Positions 63,944 through 64,000 of a DNA stretch of 64,000 bases are shown here, piece after piece. The notes under the pieces were generated by a model. It was given only the letters and a program-made list of their open reading frames with translations, searched no databases and was not told the origin of the DNA. The position numbers and the translations under genes are program-made. How positions within the stretch are numbered: the first letter of the stretch is position 1; every line of letters starts with the position of its first letter. Source of the DNA: Geobacter sp. UBA6151 (GTDB taxonomy: Bacteria > Desulfobacterota > Desulfuromonadia > Geobacterales > Pseudopelobacteraceae); contig DIUT01000043.1 in assembly GCA_002423105.1 (NCBI GenBank), positions 84,942-148,941 on the forward strand, in the 5' to 3' direction.

Positions 63944-64000
63944 ATGGATAATTTAAAATCCGCACTAAAAAATGTGGCCTCTTCCGCAGAATATGTGAGG
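63944..64000 (+). CDS. Start of an ORF cut by the window edge
   Basis: ATG at 63944 after AAAGGAG (11 nt spacing) opens a frame of 19 codons (MDNLKSALKNVASSAEYVR) still open at the end of the window. Too short to name. It could be the next gene of the phage-like segment. Confidence 0.45.
   Translation, partial: MDNLKSALKNVASSAEYVR

Overview
The window looks like chromosomal DNA of a Gram-negative anaerobe or metal/fumarate-respiring bacterium, most plausibly a Geobacter/Pelobacter/Trichlorobacter-type member of the Desulfuromonadota. The grounds are sigma-54 (-24/-12) promoters and an NtrC-type activator, a hexaheme c-type cytochrome beside a periplasmic fumarate-reductase-like flavoprotein, many exported lipoproteins, and moderately high GC. 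The assignment is an inference; no rRNA or tRNA gene was seen.

Layout. 0-4.6 kb (minus strand): a dipeptide epimerase cut by the window edge, a cytoplasmic GH13 amylase and two small exported proteins. 4.6-10.5 kb: a 1959-aa RTX/DUF4347 type I secretion substrate. 10.8-14.0 kb: a LuxR-type protein with an AHL-binding domain between two HTH domains, and ovoA. 14.1-18.0 kb: a hybrid histidine kinase and a sigma-54 activator, followed by TGTCC-N6-GGACA palindromes. 18.1-33.8 kb: an exported phosphatase/lipoprotein island (two Tat metallophosphoesterases, a histidine-phosphatase-like lipoprotein, a PAP2 acid phosphatase, two 7-blade Kelch lipoproteins, two DUF3089 hydrolase lipoproteins) with degenerate duplicated fragments and a REP-type transposase bounded by perfect 23-bp inverted repeats. 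34-39.5 kb: DUF1566 secreted proteins, a multiheme cytochrome/flavoprotein pair and a Cache-domain protein. 56.5-61.8 kb: dihydropyrimidine-dehydrogenase (PreA)-like copies, a HigBA module, another DUF1566 gene and an S9 oligopeptidase. 61.9-64 kb: a lower-GC segment with phage-like genes.

The main candidate for an undescribed system is 39.6-56.5 kb, about 17 kb of co-directional, mostly overlapping or tightly spaced genes. They encode an ATP-grasp/methyltransferase fusion carrying a fragment of a STAS domain, a degenerate RsbW-like/GNAT fusion, a HisC-like aminotransferase, a complete molybdenum hydroxylase (large, 2Fe-2S and FAD subunits) with XdhC and MocA-like maturation factors, a single 1130-aa polypeptide joining 2-oxoacid dehydrogenase E1alpha, E1beta, a lipoyl domain and a beta-ketoacyl-ACP synthase III, two acyl carrier proteins each paired with a GNAT-like protein, and an MFS exporter. 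This reads as a biosynthetic cluster in which a 2-oxo acid is decarboxylated, its acyl group passed through an in-cis lipoyl arm to the KASIII, elongated on an ACP, then amidated, methylated and ring-hydroxylated before export. The product is unknown.

A second notable signal is a promoter module repeated four times (27.8, 34.0, 38.8 and 57.7 kb): a GCCAAC-N3-GTTGGC palindrome, a downstream half site, and about 80 bp further a sigma-54 promoter, always ahead of a small secreted protein. Several modules abut fragments of the Cache-domain gene, so the region appears to have been reshuffled by recombination between repeats.
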